A DNA stretch of 39,088 nt from Sulfuricurvum sp. (lineage in GTDB: Bacteria > Campylobacterota > Campylobacteria > Campylobacterales > Sulfurimonadaceae). The stretch spans positions 1-39,088 of the forward strand of contig JAABPY010000217.1 in the NCBI GenBank assembly GCA_011391735.1. Reading direction: 5' to 3'. Each line of letters starts with the position of its first letter. Position 1 is the stretch's first letter. The position numbers and the translations under genes are program-made. Below are positions 17,918-25,267 of this stretch, one piece after another. The notes beneath the pieces are model-generated. The model had not been told where the DNA came from and searched no databases. It worked only from the letters and a program-made list of their open reading frames with translations.

Positions 17918-19380
17918 TACGATTTCCTATCGTTCTTTTAGTGGGAGTATTGTTTGTTGGGTGTTCAGTAGCAACGAAGAAAGAACTTTTAATGCCTCAA
18001 ATGTCTCCTGAAAACAGTATCCCCTTTTCGCACGATAGTAAACCTGCCATGGAGACAATAGAAATTACGGCAGAAAATTTTAAAATAGAGACGAATGATG
18101 TCCCCGATGGAGAGAGTATTAAACGGGTGAAGATTATGGGGGCGGAGTTACAAGATGTACTAAGTCTCCTCTCAGAAGCAACCAATGAAAATATGGTCTT
18201 TCAGCTTGAATCAGAGTCTCGGGGACAATCAGGGGGAACGGATGTAAGCCAATCCCTTAATTTGGCAATACAATCAACGACGGGAGGATCCTCCTCCTCT
18301 TTCAATATGCGCGAGACGAATGACTATTTGATTAAAAAATCCAAAGTCTATGTTGCAGCTGCAAATATTGGCTTTGGACGATTGCTTCAAAAAAGTGTAG
18401 GGAATAAAATCAGTATAGGATATTCGGAAGGGACTTATTATTTAGGAAATGTTCGTACGGTGACGGTGAAAATTCCCTCGATTAACAATCTTGGGGTGAT
18501 ATTAAAAAGTGCCCTTGCAACAATGGGGGGGAGTAATGTCTCTTTTGATGCCGTTACGTCATCGCTGAGTTTTTCGGCACGGGAAAAAGAGTATGGGGAT
18601 ATTATGCGTTATTTGGAAATTTTACGCAATAATCTATATGTTATAGAGTATGAGATTTCAATTTACAATGTTGAATTAAGTAATGACTACAGTTTGGGAA
18701 TTAACTGGAGTGTTATCCCCTCTTTAACCAGTAGCTTTGGAATTGTATCGGCGGCAACTGCTGCAGCTGGAAGTGTAGGGGCGGCGCAAACACCTTTGAC
18801 GTTTGGGGCACTGGTAAATAATGGTTCCTACAGTGGAGAAGCTCTTATCAATGCGTTGGAACATTTCGGAAAAGTGGAGAGTATTCAGCGACCCAAACTC
18901 CTCGGTCTTGCAGGGACAGACGTAAAACTGACCGATGGATTGGAAGAACCGTATATCAAGGAGCTTCAAACAACCTCGGTTGCCAATGGGGTGGTACAAA
19001 CCTCTACAGTCAGCGGTACGGCACTTAGTGGGATGGATATTACCCTTAATTCCAATATCCTTGATGGGACGGTGATTACTGATATTGCCCTCAAAATCAA
19101 TGATATTGTCGGATATACCAATTTTGAAGTGGATAAAACCAAATATTCGCAACCCAAAACGGTTACTAAACTCATCCATAACACAATGCGCGTTCAACCA
19201 GGGGTCCCCATTGTCATCTCAGGGTTGTTTCGCAATACAAGTGACAAAGGGTATAAAGGGATTCCCGGATTGGGGGAAAGTGCCATGGGTGTTGTCGGCG
19301 GAACACGCTATGAGGGGACGACGAAAAGCGAAATGGTCATTATCGTTACCCCTAGAGTTATCAAATACACAATGAAATAA
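17914..19380 (+). CDS. Secretin lipoprotein (PulD/MshL/CtsD-like)
   Basis: Secretins form the outer-membrane channel of type II secretion, type IV pilus and DNA-uptake machines. The 488-aa protein has a lipobox FVGC (Cys at residue 17). N-domain-like repeats follow: LQDVLSLLSEATNENMVF, and VTVKIPSINNLGVILKSAL with EKEYGDIMRYLEILRNN. The C-terminal secretin domain ends in the hallmark GVPIVISGLFRN ... GIPGLGE ... SEMVIIVTPRVI. A Ser/Gly/Gln-rich loop sits near residues 102-128. The preceding gene overlaps it and the next starts 2 bases after its stop, so the run is one operon. The secretin call is firm; pilus, secretion or competence use is open, with the ctsR-ctsD-like order favouring DNA uptake or a pilus. 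Confidence 0.9.
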   Translation: MIRFPIVLLVGVLFVGCSVATKKELLMPQMSPENSIPFSHDSKPAMETIEITAENFKIETNDVPDGESIKRVKIMGAELQDVLSLLSEATNENMVFQLESESRGQSGGTDVSQSLNLAIQSTTGGSSSSFNMRETNDYLIKKSKVYVAAANIGFGRLLQKSVGNKISIGYSEGTYYLGNVRTVTVKIPSINNLGVILKSALATMGGSNVSFDAVTSSLSFSAREKEYGDIMRYLEILRNNLYVIEYEISIYNVELSNDYSLGINWSVIPSLTSSFGIVSAATAAAGSVGAAQTPLTFGALVNNGSYSGEALINALEHFGKVESIQRPKLLGLAGTDVKLTDGLEEPYIKELQTTSVANGVVQTSTVSGTALSGMDITLNSNILDGTVITDIALKINDIVGYTNFEVDKTKYSQPKTVTKLIHNTMRVQPGVPIVISGLFRNTSDKGYKGIPGLGESAMGVVGGTRYEGTTKSEMVIIVTPRVIKYTMK

Positions 19381-19382
19381 GT

Positions 19383-20177
19383 ATGGCAATTTTCACGGCT
19401 GGATCAATACCTCTGACACATGACATTAAGCGTATACGTGAACACGTCTATGCGCAAGGTCGTCATGATCTGGATTCTTCCGCTATCAAAGTTTCTCTAC
19501 GTCAATATGCCAATGGGATTAACTATATCGCTTTTCTCCCCAAAGTTAAACTCTATTATGAAAATATTTTATTGATGGTTTCCAAGGTTCATGAGCGCAG
19601 TGTCGTCGTTTTTGAACTGGATTATAAGCTAGTGGGGGTTATTTGTGAAGCGGGAAATATTCTCGATTATATTCTCGATAAACCTGAAGAGTATGCCAAA
19701 GAGAGAGGTTACCGTGTTGTGGCAGCGGATAATAGTAAGGGATCAAAACTCATATCCTTAAATCTCGAACAGCAACGTAAAGAGACGTGGATGGGGACAT
19801 TTTTGCTTCTTGCTACGGTGTGTTTGACCACGTTTATGTTTTATATCGGATACGATCATCTCAAAGAGATCCCCCTTTTGAAGTTTGATAAGAAAGAGCT
19901 TGTGGCGCAGTTTCACGAAACCCTTGAAAAGCAAAAAGAGCAAACGGCTCAGATGACGAAGAAAGTCGATATGCTCCACGTCCTTGAGCAAATTGAGATA
20001 TTGATGCAAGAGACCCATTCACAGTTACGTAATGTGGAGTATAAGGGGAATAAGGTGTATGTGGAGGTAAAAACAGAGAACCTCACCGCTTTGTTGGCAA
20101 AACTCCCTTCGGATGCAACGATTCAAAAGCAAAATGAGCTAGAGGGTAGTGTACAATATTGCTATGAAAAAATATAG
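19383..20177 (+). CDS. Inner-membrane PilN/GspL-like protein
   Basis: The 264-aa protein has a cytoplasmic N-terminal part of about 135 residues, one membrane segment (about residues 138-158, TFLLLATVCLTTFMFYIGY) and a periplasmic part. The latter contains a charged helix (KKELVAQFHETLEKQKEQTAQM) and a small beta/alpha region. The layout is that of a GspL or PilN-type assembly protein, or of CtsX in Campylobacter. No actin-like ATPase motifs of PilM/GspL are evident in the N-terminal half. It sits between the secretin and a PilO-like gene, which supports the assignment. The following gene overlaps its end by 14 bases. Confidence 0.65.
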   Translation: MAIFTAGSIPLTHDIKRIREHVYAQGRHDLDSSAIKVSLRQYANGINYIAFLPKVKLYYENILLMVSKVHERSVVVFELDYKLVGVICEAGNILDYILDKPEEYAKERGYRVVAADNSKGSKLISLNLEQQRKETWMGTFLLLATVCLTTFMFYIGYDHLKEIPLLKFDKKELVAQFHETLEKQKEQTAQMTKKVDMLHVLEQIEILMQETHSQLRNVEYKGNKVYVEVKTENLTALLAKLPSDATIQKQNELEGSVQYCYEKI

Positions 20178-20607
20178 CATTGTAGCCATGTTTATTGTGG
20201 TGTTAATCACCATTTCCGTCTCTTCGTATTTCTTTTTTTTGGATATTACCCATGATAACAAGTTGGTAAAAGAGGAGGTCGATGCCCTCCAAGAGCTCAA
20301 AAGTACGATCAATACCCCCGTTGCCGAATATCTCACTGCTAATGATCTTCAAGCAAAGGGTTCAGAGTATGGGGATATTTTGGAAGAGTTGGGGATTAAG
20401 GGGACGTGCCGTACGGAGAAAGAGTTTATCTTCATAGAGGGGGTAATCGAGGACAGCGAATCGTATGTGCTAATGAAGCGACTTTTGGCGGTAGTGAAAA
20501 ATGACAGTGTCACGTTGATCGCGAGTTGTATCGGCAAAGGGTGTGTGCAGGCCGATTATGGCTATAAAATAACCATTCGCCCTTATAAATTAAACTTTTC
20601 GAAATAG
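20164..20607 (+). CDS. Inner-membrane PilO/GspM-like protein
   Basis: The product of about 147 aa has a short cytoplasmic N-terminus, one membrane segment (SIVAMFIVVLITISVSSYFFFL), a coiled-coil-like helix (NKLVKEEVDALQELKST) and a small periplasmic alpha/beta domain. This is the build of PilO/GspM proteins that pair with PilN/GspL. Two cysteines (ASCIGKGC) lie near the C-terminus and one earlier (GTCRTE). I use ATG 20164, which overlaps the preceding gene by 14 bases; a GTG at 20149 is the longer alternative and would add five residues before the charged MKKY start. Assignment rests on topology and context. Confidence 0.65.
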   Translation: MKKYSIVAMFIVVLITISVSSYFFFLDITHDNKLVKEEVDALQELKSTINTPVAEYLTANDLQAKGSEYGDILEELGIKGTCRTEKEFIFIEGVIEDSESYVLMKRLLAVVKNDSVTLIASCIGKGCVQADYGYKITIRPYKLNFSK

Positions 20608-20654
20608 GTGCCGATATACCCATTATAAAATTGGTCAACAGAAAAGGATCTTCG

Positions 20655-21284
20655 ATGACACACGGTACTTCAGGGATGAGAAAAGGTATCTCACTAGTTG
20701 AGATGATGATTGCAATTGTTTTGCTAGGGGTTTTGTCGGTAATTGGGTACAAGTACTACAAAAACTTTTTTGATACGGATTTGGTGGCGAAGAAAGCACG
20801 GATGGCAACGGTTGTCGATCAAGCGTCACAGCTTTCTAGTGCGTATGATGTCTATCAGCAACAGTTTGGAACGGCACCGGATGTAATAGCTAAATTGACA
20901 GATGCTAATGTGCAAATTTTAAAAACTCTTCCAACGATGCCATCAAGCATAACAGCGACGGGTTGGACGTTAAATGTGGGAGATGTTGATGGGGCGGGTG
21001 CAGCAACGGATTCGGTATTCGTTCTCCCTTTGGATGGGACAGCAACCACAGCTGATAAGAAAAAATATTGCCGTGTTTTCAATAATATGATGATTAATAC
21101 AAAAAGCTTAACGGACGAATCATCGTATGCTAATGCTGATGGATCAGTTCCACTTCTAATTCCAACGGCAGTAACTGGGATGTATGCTCTATATACAAAT
21201 GCTTTTTGTGTAGATGAAACAGCTGCTAGCACATTGGGTACTGTTACAGGTTTAAAAATTGTTTTTGTTAAACAGTTGAACTAA
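20655..21284 (+). CDS. Type IV prepilin/pseudopilin-like protein
   Basis: The 209-aa product has a class III prepilin leader: MTHGTSGMRKG, then the mature start ISLVEMMIAIVLLGVLSVIG with Glu at position 5 and a hydrophobic helix. Position +1 is Ile instead of the usual Phe. The body is a 170-residue domain rich in Ala, Thr, Asp and Ser, with a KKYCRVFNNMM segment and a second Cys near the end (NAFCVDET), which could form a disulfide loop. I take ATG 20655 because AAGGA lies just upstream; the longer frame starts at TTG 20631. A peptidase of the PilD type, not in this window, would cut after the Gly. The prepilin call is firm; major or minor pilin status is unknown. Confidence 0.85.
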   Translation: MTHGTSGMRKGISLVEMMIAIVLLGVLSVIGYKYYKNFFDTDLVAKKARMATVVDQASQLSSAYDVYQQQFGTAPDVIAKLTDANVQILKTLPTMPSSITATGWTLNVGDVDGAGAATDSVFVLPLDGTATTADKKKYCRVFNNMMINTKSLTDESSYANADGSVPLLIPTAVTGMYALYTNAFCVDETAASTLGTVTGLKIVFVKQLN

Positions 21285-21292
21285 TTTCTATC

Positions 21293-21787
21293 GTGGGACG
21301 TAAAGGCTTCACCCTCTTCGAAGCCCTCCTCGCCATCGCCCTTATTGGGGTGATGGGTTTTTTTAGTTTTACCTACCTCAATATTTCCACCCTCACCTCC
21401 ACTCAAGCAAAAGCACAACTGCAAACCCATATCACCCTCCTCTCCTCTATGGTACTAGAGTGCAAAACCCTTTCGGAGTCAATGCCCAAACAAACTGGCG
21501 GAGCAAATGCAAATGCCACCTATATGGATCAGCTAGTGTGTCAAACCACCCCGACGTATAACCTCAATGGAGGGAGACATGCGTTTGTCCCCAAATCACC
21601 GACGGGATTTGATACCTATACGGCGACGGAATTGGGAGGGGACTTTTTTATCACTTTTGCAGCACTTCATGGTTCTGTTGAAGCTAAAGTGTTGGAGTCG
21701 ATTTTTAATGGGTATTTACCAACACAAGCGACGTTCAATCCAAATATTGGGGGTAAAGCGGTGTTGAATGTGTATTTGGCACGGTGA
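21293..21787 (+). CDS. Minor pilin/pseudopilin-like protein
   Basis: The 164-aa product begins MGRKG and continues FTLFEALLAIALIGVMGFFSF, a canonical prepilin cleavage site with Phe +1 and Glu +5. The leader is very short. The globular part has two cysteines (LECKTL, LVCQTT) and a Gly-rich stretch, and it ends NVYLAR. The start is GTG, 8 bases after the stop of the previous prepilin gene, so both are co-transcribed. Codon use in the first third is more C-rich than in the preceding gene. It is the last gene of the pilus-like cluster in this window. Confidence 0.82.
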   Translation: MGRKGFTLFEALLAIALIGVMGFFSFTYLNISTLTSTQAKAQLQTHITLLSSMVLECKTLSESMPKQTGGANANATYMDQLVCQTTPTYNLNGGRHAFVPKSPTGFDTYTATELGGDFFITFAALHGSVEAKVLESIFNGYLPTQATFNPNIGGKAVLNVYLAR

Positions 21788-21879
21788 GAGGGTAAAAAAC
21801 ATTTGAATGGCTATTGTAAATGTGAAGAGTAGCTCAAAGTGTTTGAGAAAAAATTTAATGGAAGGAAAGAAGATCAACA

Positions 21880-22302
21880 ATGTCCTATAAAGAGTGGTTC
21901 GATGCGCACGGTGCCAAACACGCCAAAATTATGGAAAAGTTAACGCATTTAAACGATGCCGAAGTAATCGAGTATTTTCGATTTGAAAATATGGTACGCA
22001 ATGAAACCAATTTTTGTCCCCTCTATGCGGAAAATAAAAAATGCCACGATATGGAGGATCTTAACTGCTACCTTTGTGCTTGTCCTAATTTTCGATTTAA
22101 CGACAAAGGGTTTACAAAAGAGGGGGAGAAAACTCTCTTTAGCACCTGTAGTATCGAGAGTCCCGATGGGGATCGTTATATTAGTGCGCAGGCTATTCAT
22201 CAAAACTGTGTAGGGTGTCTCGTCCCCCACCGTGAGAGCTATGTGCGCAAAGTCTTTGACCGTAGTTGGTTTGCGGTTATGAACGAGGTGGTGTGTGAAT
22301 AG
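21880..22302 (+). CDS. Cysteine-rich protein next to cobS, likely metal-binding
   Basis: The 140-aa cytoplasmic protein has nine cysteines: 46, 55, 63, 66, 68, 90, 110, 113 and 139. They form CPLYAENKKC, CYLCACP and NCVGCLVPH motifs. The tight CxxCxC group and the later CxxC suggest a zinc or iron-sulfur site. There is no signal peptide. The last 8 bases overlap cobS, and cobC follows, so it is tied to the late steps of cobalamin synthesis or to a shared metal need. I do not recognise a named family. A GGAAGGAAAG ribosome site lies upstream. The 92-base gap to the previous gene is too short for a normal cobalamin riboswitch. Confidence 0.78.
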   Translation: MSYKEWFDAHGAKHAKIMEKLTHLNDAEVIEYFRFENMVRNETNFCPLYAENKKCHDMEDLNCYLCACPNFRFNDKGFTKEGEKTLFSTCSIESPDGDRYISAQAIHQNCVGCLVPHRESYVRKVFDRSWFAVMNEVVCE

Positions 22303-23041
22303 CATCTATTTGGGGGTTAAATTTGCCTTGAGTTATTTCACCGTTCTCCCTATAGGCTTTAAAGGAAGCGATGATCTTTCTCAACAGCGTGTTCTCTCCT
22401 CGATGCTCTATACTCTCCCTTTCATTGGTATTTTCCTCTCATTGCTTACTATTGGAGTCTCTTTTCTCACCCAACCTTTGGGGTGGCTGGGGGCGATCCT
22501 CTCTGCGGTGGTGTATATGGTATTGTATGGATTTATCCACACCGAAGCGATTTTTGATGTCACTGATGCCCTTTATGCTGCCCATAGTGGTAAAGATCCC
22601 TATCTTGTTATCAAAGAGCCAACGGTGGGGGCGATGGGGGTTTTGTACGGAGTTGCCTTTTTGATTCTTAAAATTGCTGCTGTATCGACACTTCTCATGC
22701 ACCATCTCTTTTTGGAATTTGTCGCCATTGCCCTTATTAGCCGTCTCTCTTTACTGTGGCTTATTAAAGGGTTCCTCTTTCGCTCCTCGTTTGTCTCTAG
22801 CTTGCGTGAGAGCCTCACGTTATTACCTCTTGTCTTTATAACTATATTCACTACACTTCTTGGATTTTGGTTCCTCTCTTTTGCTTTTCTCGCACTCTTG
22901 GGGGGTGGGATTTTTGTCTCCTTTTTGATCGTCTCCTTTACTCGAAAATCACTTGGCTTTCTTAACGGTGATGTTTTGGGGATGACATTGGAATTGGTTG
23001 AATTGATTTTACTTTTGGGAGTATTACGGCTATGGAACTGA
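22295..23041 (+). CDS. cobS: Adenosylcobinamide-GDP ribazoletransferase (cobalamin synthase)
   Basis: CobS joins adenosylcobinamide-GDP and alpha-ribazole in the membrane to give adenosylcobalamin (or its 5'-phosphate). The 248-aa protein is strongly hydrophobic with several membrane segments. It begins KFALSYFTVLPIGF, as family members do. It has the conserved HTEAIFDVTDALYAAH block, in which the family's His/Asp residues lie in a short loop, and the FLNGDVLGMTLELVELI end. The start is GTG, inside the 3' end of the cysteine-rich gene; the stop lies 10 bases inside the next gene. Such overlaps on both sides point to translational coupling. The call is firm. Confidence 0.92.
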   Translation: MNSIYLGVKFALSYFTVLPIGFKGSDDLSQQRVLSSMLYTLPFIGIFLSLLTIGVSFLTQPLGWLGAILSAVVYMVLYGFIHTEAIFDVTDALYAAHSGKDPYLVIKEPTVGAMGVLYGVAFLILKIAAVSTLLMHHLFLEFVAIALISRLSLLWLIKGFLFRSSFVSSLRESLTLLPLVFITIFTTLLGFWFLSFAFLALLGGGIFVSFLIVSFTRKSLGFLNGDVLGMTLELVELILLLGVLRLWN

Positions 23042-23553
23042 CTCTCTTACGCCATGCCCCCCTTGCAAAACATCTCCAAAAACGATACATCGGGCACTCT
23101 AATAGGACTCTTGATACCACCCTTTTTGAGATAGAGAAAGTCGCCCCTCTTTTGGAAAAAAAATACGATGCGATTTACACTTCTGATCTTTTGCGATGTA
23201 CCCAAACATTGCAACAGTGTGGATTGAATGATTTTATCCCCGATAAACGGCTACGAGAGGTTCGGTTTAAACCCCAATTTGAGGGGAAAAACTTCGGAGA
23301 AATTGAACAAATGGAGGAGTTTGACCCCCTTTTTTTGGAGTCCCAAGAGCGGTGGCATACTTTTATTTGTGATGAGTCTCCCTCACAATTTCACGAGCGA
23401 CTCCGCCATTTCTTAGAGGAACTCCCTAAAGAGGGGAGTGTTTTATGTTGTACCCACGCAGGGGTGATACGGGAAATTCTCACCCTTTTAACTCCCCAAA
23501 ATTCGCCAAAAATCCTCGATTACCTCGACTACGTAATAGTTACGGTAAAATAA
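23032..23553 (+). CDS. cobC: Histidine phosphatase, alpha-ribazole phosphatase type
   Basis: The 173-aa protein is a histidine-phosphatase family member: LTLLRHAPL at residues 3-11 carries the phospho-accepting His, YTSDLLRCTQT follows, and the second catalytic His is in CCTHAGVIREI (about residues 140-150). CobC removes the 5'-phosphate from alpha-ribazole phosphate or from adenosylcobalamin phosphate. The family is broad, so the substrate is inferred from overlap with cobS. The ATG lies inside the end of cobS. At 173 aa it is slightly shorter than the usual 190-200 aa, but both catalytic histidines are intact. Confidence 0.85.
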   Translation: MELTLLRHAPLAKHLQKRYIGHSNRTLDTTLFEIEKVAPLLEKKYDAIYTSDLLRCTQTLQQCGLNDFIPDKRLREVRFKPQFEGKNFGEIEQMEEFDPLFLESQERWHTFICDESPSQFHERLRHFLEELPKEGSVLCCTHAGVIREILTLLTPQNSPKILDYLDYVIVTVK

Positions 23554-23578
23554 CACTACCAATCTTTCAAGGGTGATA

Positions 23579-25267
23579 ATGCGGATATTTTTACTTTTTA
23601 TTACCGTATCCCTTTGGCTCTTTTGCAAACCTTTGCCCCTTTTTTTTTCAGGTAATGAAAAAATGTCTTCAAGCGATCTCTATAGTACGTTGGGGCTTCG
23701 CCTCCCCTACGCCCTTGAACTATGGGAAAATAAACCGTCCATTGAGCCAATCCTTATCTCTCAAAGCGTGACGACCCTTACCGATTATTATCGCTCTCAT
23801 GGCTATTTTGATGCCAAAATCACCTCTGAAGAGGGGAATGAATCGATCACCTTTGTTGTCCAAGAAAACACCCCCATAAAAATCGCCGATATTCAAACCA
23901 ACAGTATCCTCGATGTTCATAAAGCAATTGAACTGGAGGAAGGGGATGTATTTAATCACGATAAATTTTCAGAAACCAAAACCAAAATCAAAAAACAATA
24001 CTACGCCGCAGGGTATTGCAACGCAACGTTTAATACCAAAGCATGGATTGACACCCAAGAGCACAAAGCCCATTTGCTGTTTGAAGCTACTCCCAATGAA
24101 CAGTGTACCTTTGGACCTATTATCGCCTCCTCCTCCCCCAATATTGACGGCAATCTCACCGCCTCTATGTTGCGCTTTCATGAGGGGGATCCTTACACTC
24201 TCGAAGCGATACAACGAAGTTATGAAACCCTCTATGCCCAAGAGGCCATTGCTAGAGTAACAATCAATGATATTGACCGAAACGGAAGTATCGTCCCCAT
24301 CACACTGGGGATTGAAGAGGTGGATAAGCCAATACGATTTAGTACGGGGTTAGGATACAGTACCGATCAGGGATTTGGTGCCCAAATGGGGATAAAACAC
24401 CGTAATTTTTTGGGGAACATGAAAACCCTCTCGCTGGATGGACACTATACTCAAATCAAAGAGAGGGCTTCTGCTTTACTCTCTGTCCCTTTATGGGATC
24501 ATATCTCCGCTAGCGGTGAAGTGGGATACGTGAATGAACAATTTCAAGGGTATCGTTCCCAAAGTGTTTTTGAGAAACTGACCCTAAAACACCAAGATAT
24601 TCCAAACTCCCTTCTGGGTTCACTTCTCTTTGATGAGGCGAAAACCTACCAAAGCGATAACCTAGTGGCATTTCCTCAAAGCGGTTTGTTTATTATCTCC
24701 CCCATCGTGGAGTTTAACCGTGATACTCGTGACAAGCTTCTTGAACCCTCCAAAGGGAATTGGATCAATGTCAAAGCACAAGGCTCCCTCCTCTCCAACT
24801 ACAGTGATGCAACTTACTTTAAAACCCTCCTTACCGCGGCCCATATCGAGAGTTTTGGCGACCATGTACTCGCCGCACGTGTACACTGGGGGACGTTGCG
24901 CACCTACGAGGGGGCGGTTCCTAGTGCGTACCGTTTTTATGCAGGGGGGATGAACTCCAACCGTGCCTATACCTACCGCAATTTGGGGCCCAAAGATCTT
25001 AATGGGGATCCATTGGGATTTAACGCGCTCCTTGAGGGGACGCTGGAATACCGCTTTCCCCTTTACTCCCAGCTACGAGGGGTCATTTTTAGTGATCTCT
25101 CCTACGGTTCCAACAACTATATTCCCGATTATCAACTCCCCTATTGGGGTGTAGGGGGGGGATTACGCTATGTGACTCCTGTGGGACCCATTGCCATTGA
25201 TATAGGGGTCAATCCCCATGATTTCGGACAACATACCCTTCAGTTTCGCATAGGGGAGCTGTTTTGA
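23579..25267 (+). CDS. tamA: TamA-like outer-membrane protein of the BamA superfamily
   Basis: TamA is an Omp85-family barrel that works with TamB in outer-membrane protein or lipid transport. The product of about 562 aa has a signal peptide, three POTRA-like domains (to about residue 240, for example DYYRSHGYFDAKITSEEGNE and KKQYYAAGYCNATFNTKAW), and a 16-strand-type barrel. The barrel ends with AGGMNSNRAYTYRNLGP, VGPIAIDIGVNPHD and a terminal aromatic strand QFRIGELF. I prefer ATG 23579 with AAGGG upstream to the GTG two codons earlier. Its stop overlaps the TTG start of tamB. The neighbour strongly supports TamA over BamA. Confidence 0.88.
   Translation: MRIFLLFITVSLWLFCKPLPLFFSGNEKMSSSDLYSTLGLRLPYALELWENKPSIEPILISQSVTTLTDYYRSHGYFDAKITSEEGNESITFVVQENTPIKIADIQTNSILDVHKAIELEEGDVFNHDKFSETKTKIKKQYYAAGYCNATFNTKAWIDTQEHKAHLLFEATPNEQCTFGPIIASSSPNIDGNLTASMLRFHEGDPYTLEAIQRSYETLYAQEAIARVTINDIDRNGSIVPITLGIEEVDKPIRFSTGLGYSTDQGFGAQMGIKHRNFLGNMKTLSLDGHYTQIKERASALLSVPLWDHISASGEVGYVNEQFQGYRSQSVFEKLTLKHQDIPNSLLGSLLFDEAKTYQSDNLVAFPQSGLFIISPIVEFNRDTRDKLLEPSKGNWINVKAQGSLLSNYSDATYFKTLLTAAHIESFGDHVLAARVHWGTLRTYEGAVPSAYRFYAGGMNSNRAYTYRNLGPKDLNGDPLGFNALLEGTLEYRFPLYSQLRGVIFSDLSYGSNNYIPDYQLPYWGVGGGLRYVTPVGPIAIDIGVNPHDFGQHTLQFRIGELF

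Noticed and set aside
18724-19197. A 157-codon minus-strand frame inside the secretin gene
   Set aside because: It lies fully inside a strongly conserved secretin domain on the other strand, has no ribosome site, and its text has no protein-like pattern.
21788-21879. A cobalamin riboswitch before the cysteine-rich/cobS/cobC run
   Set aside because: The gap is 92 bases, too short for the usual element of about 200 bases, and I see no B12-box-like core.
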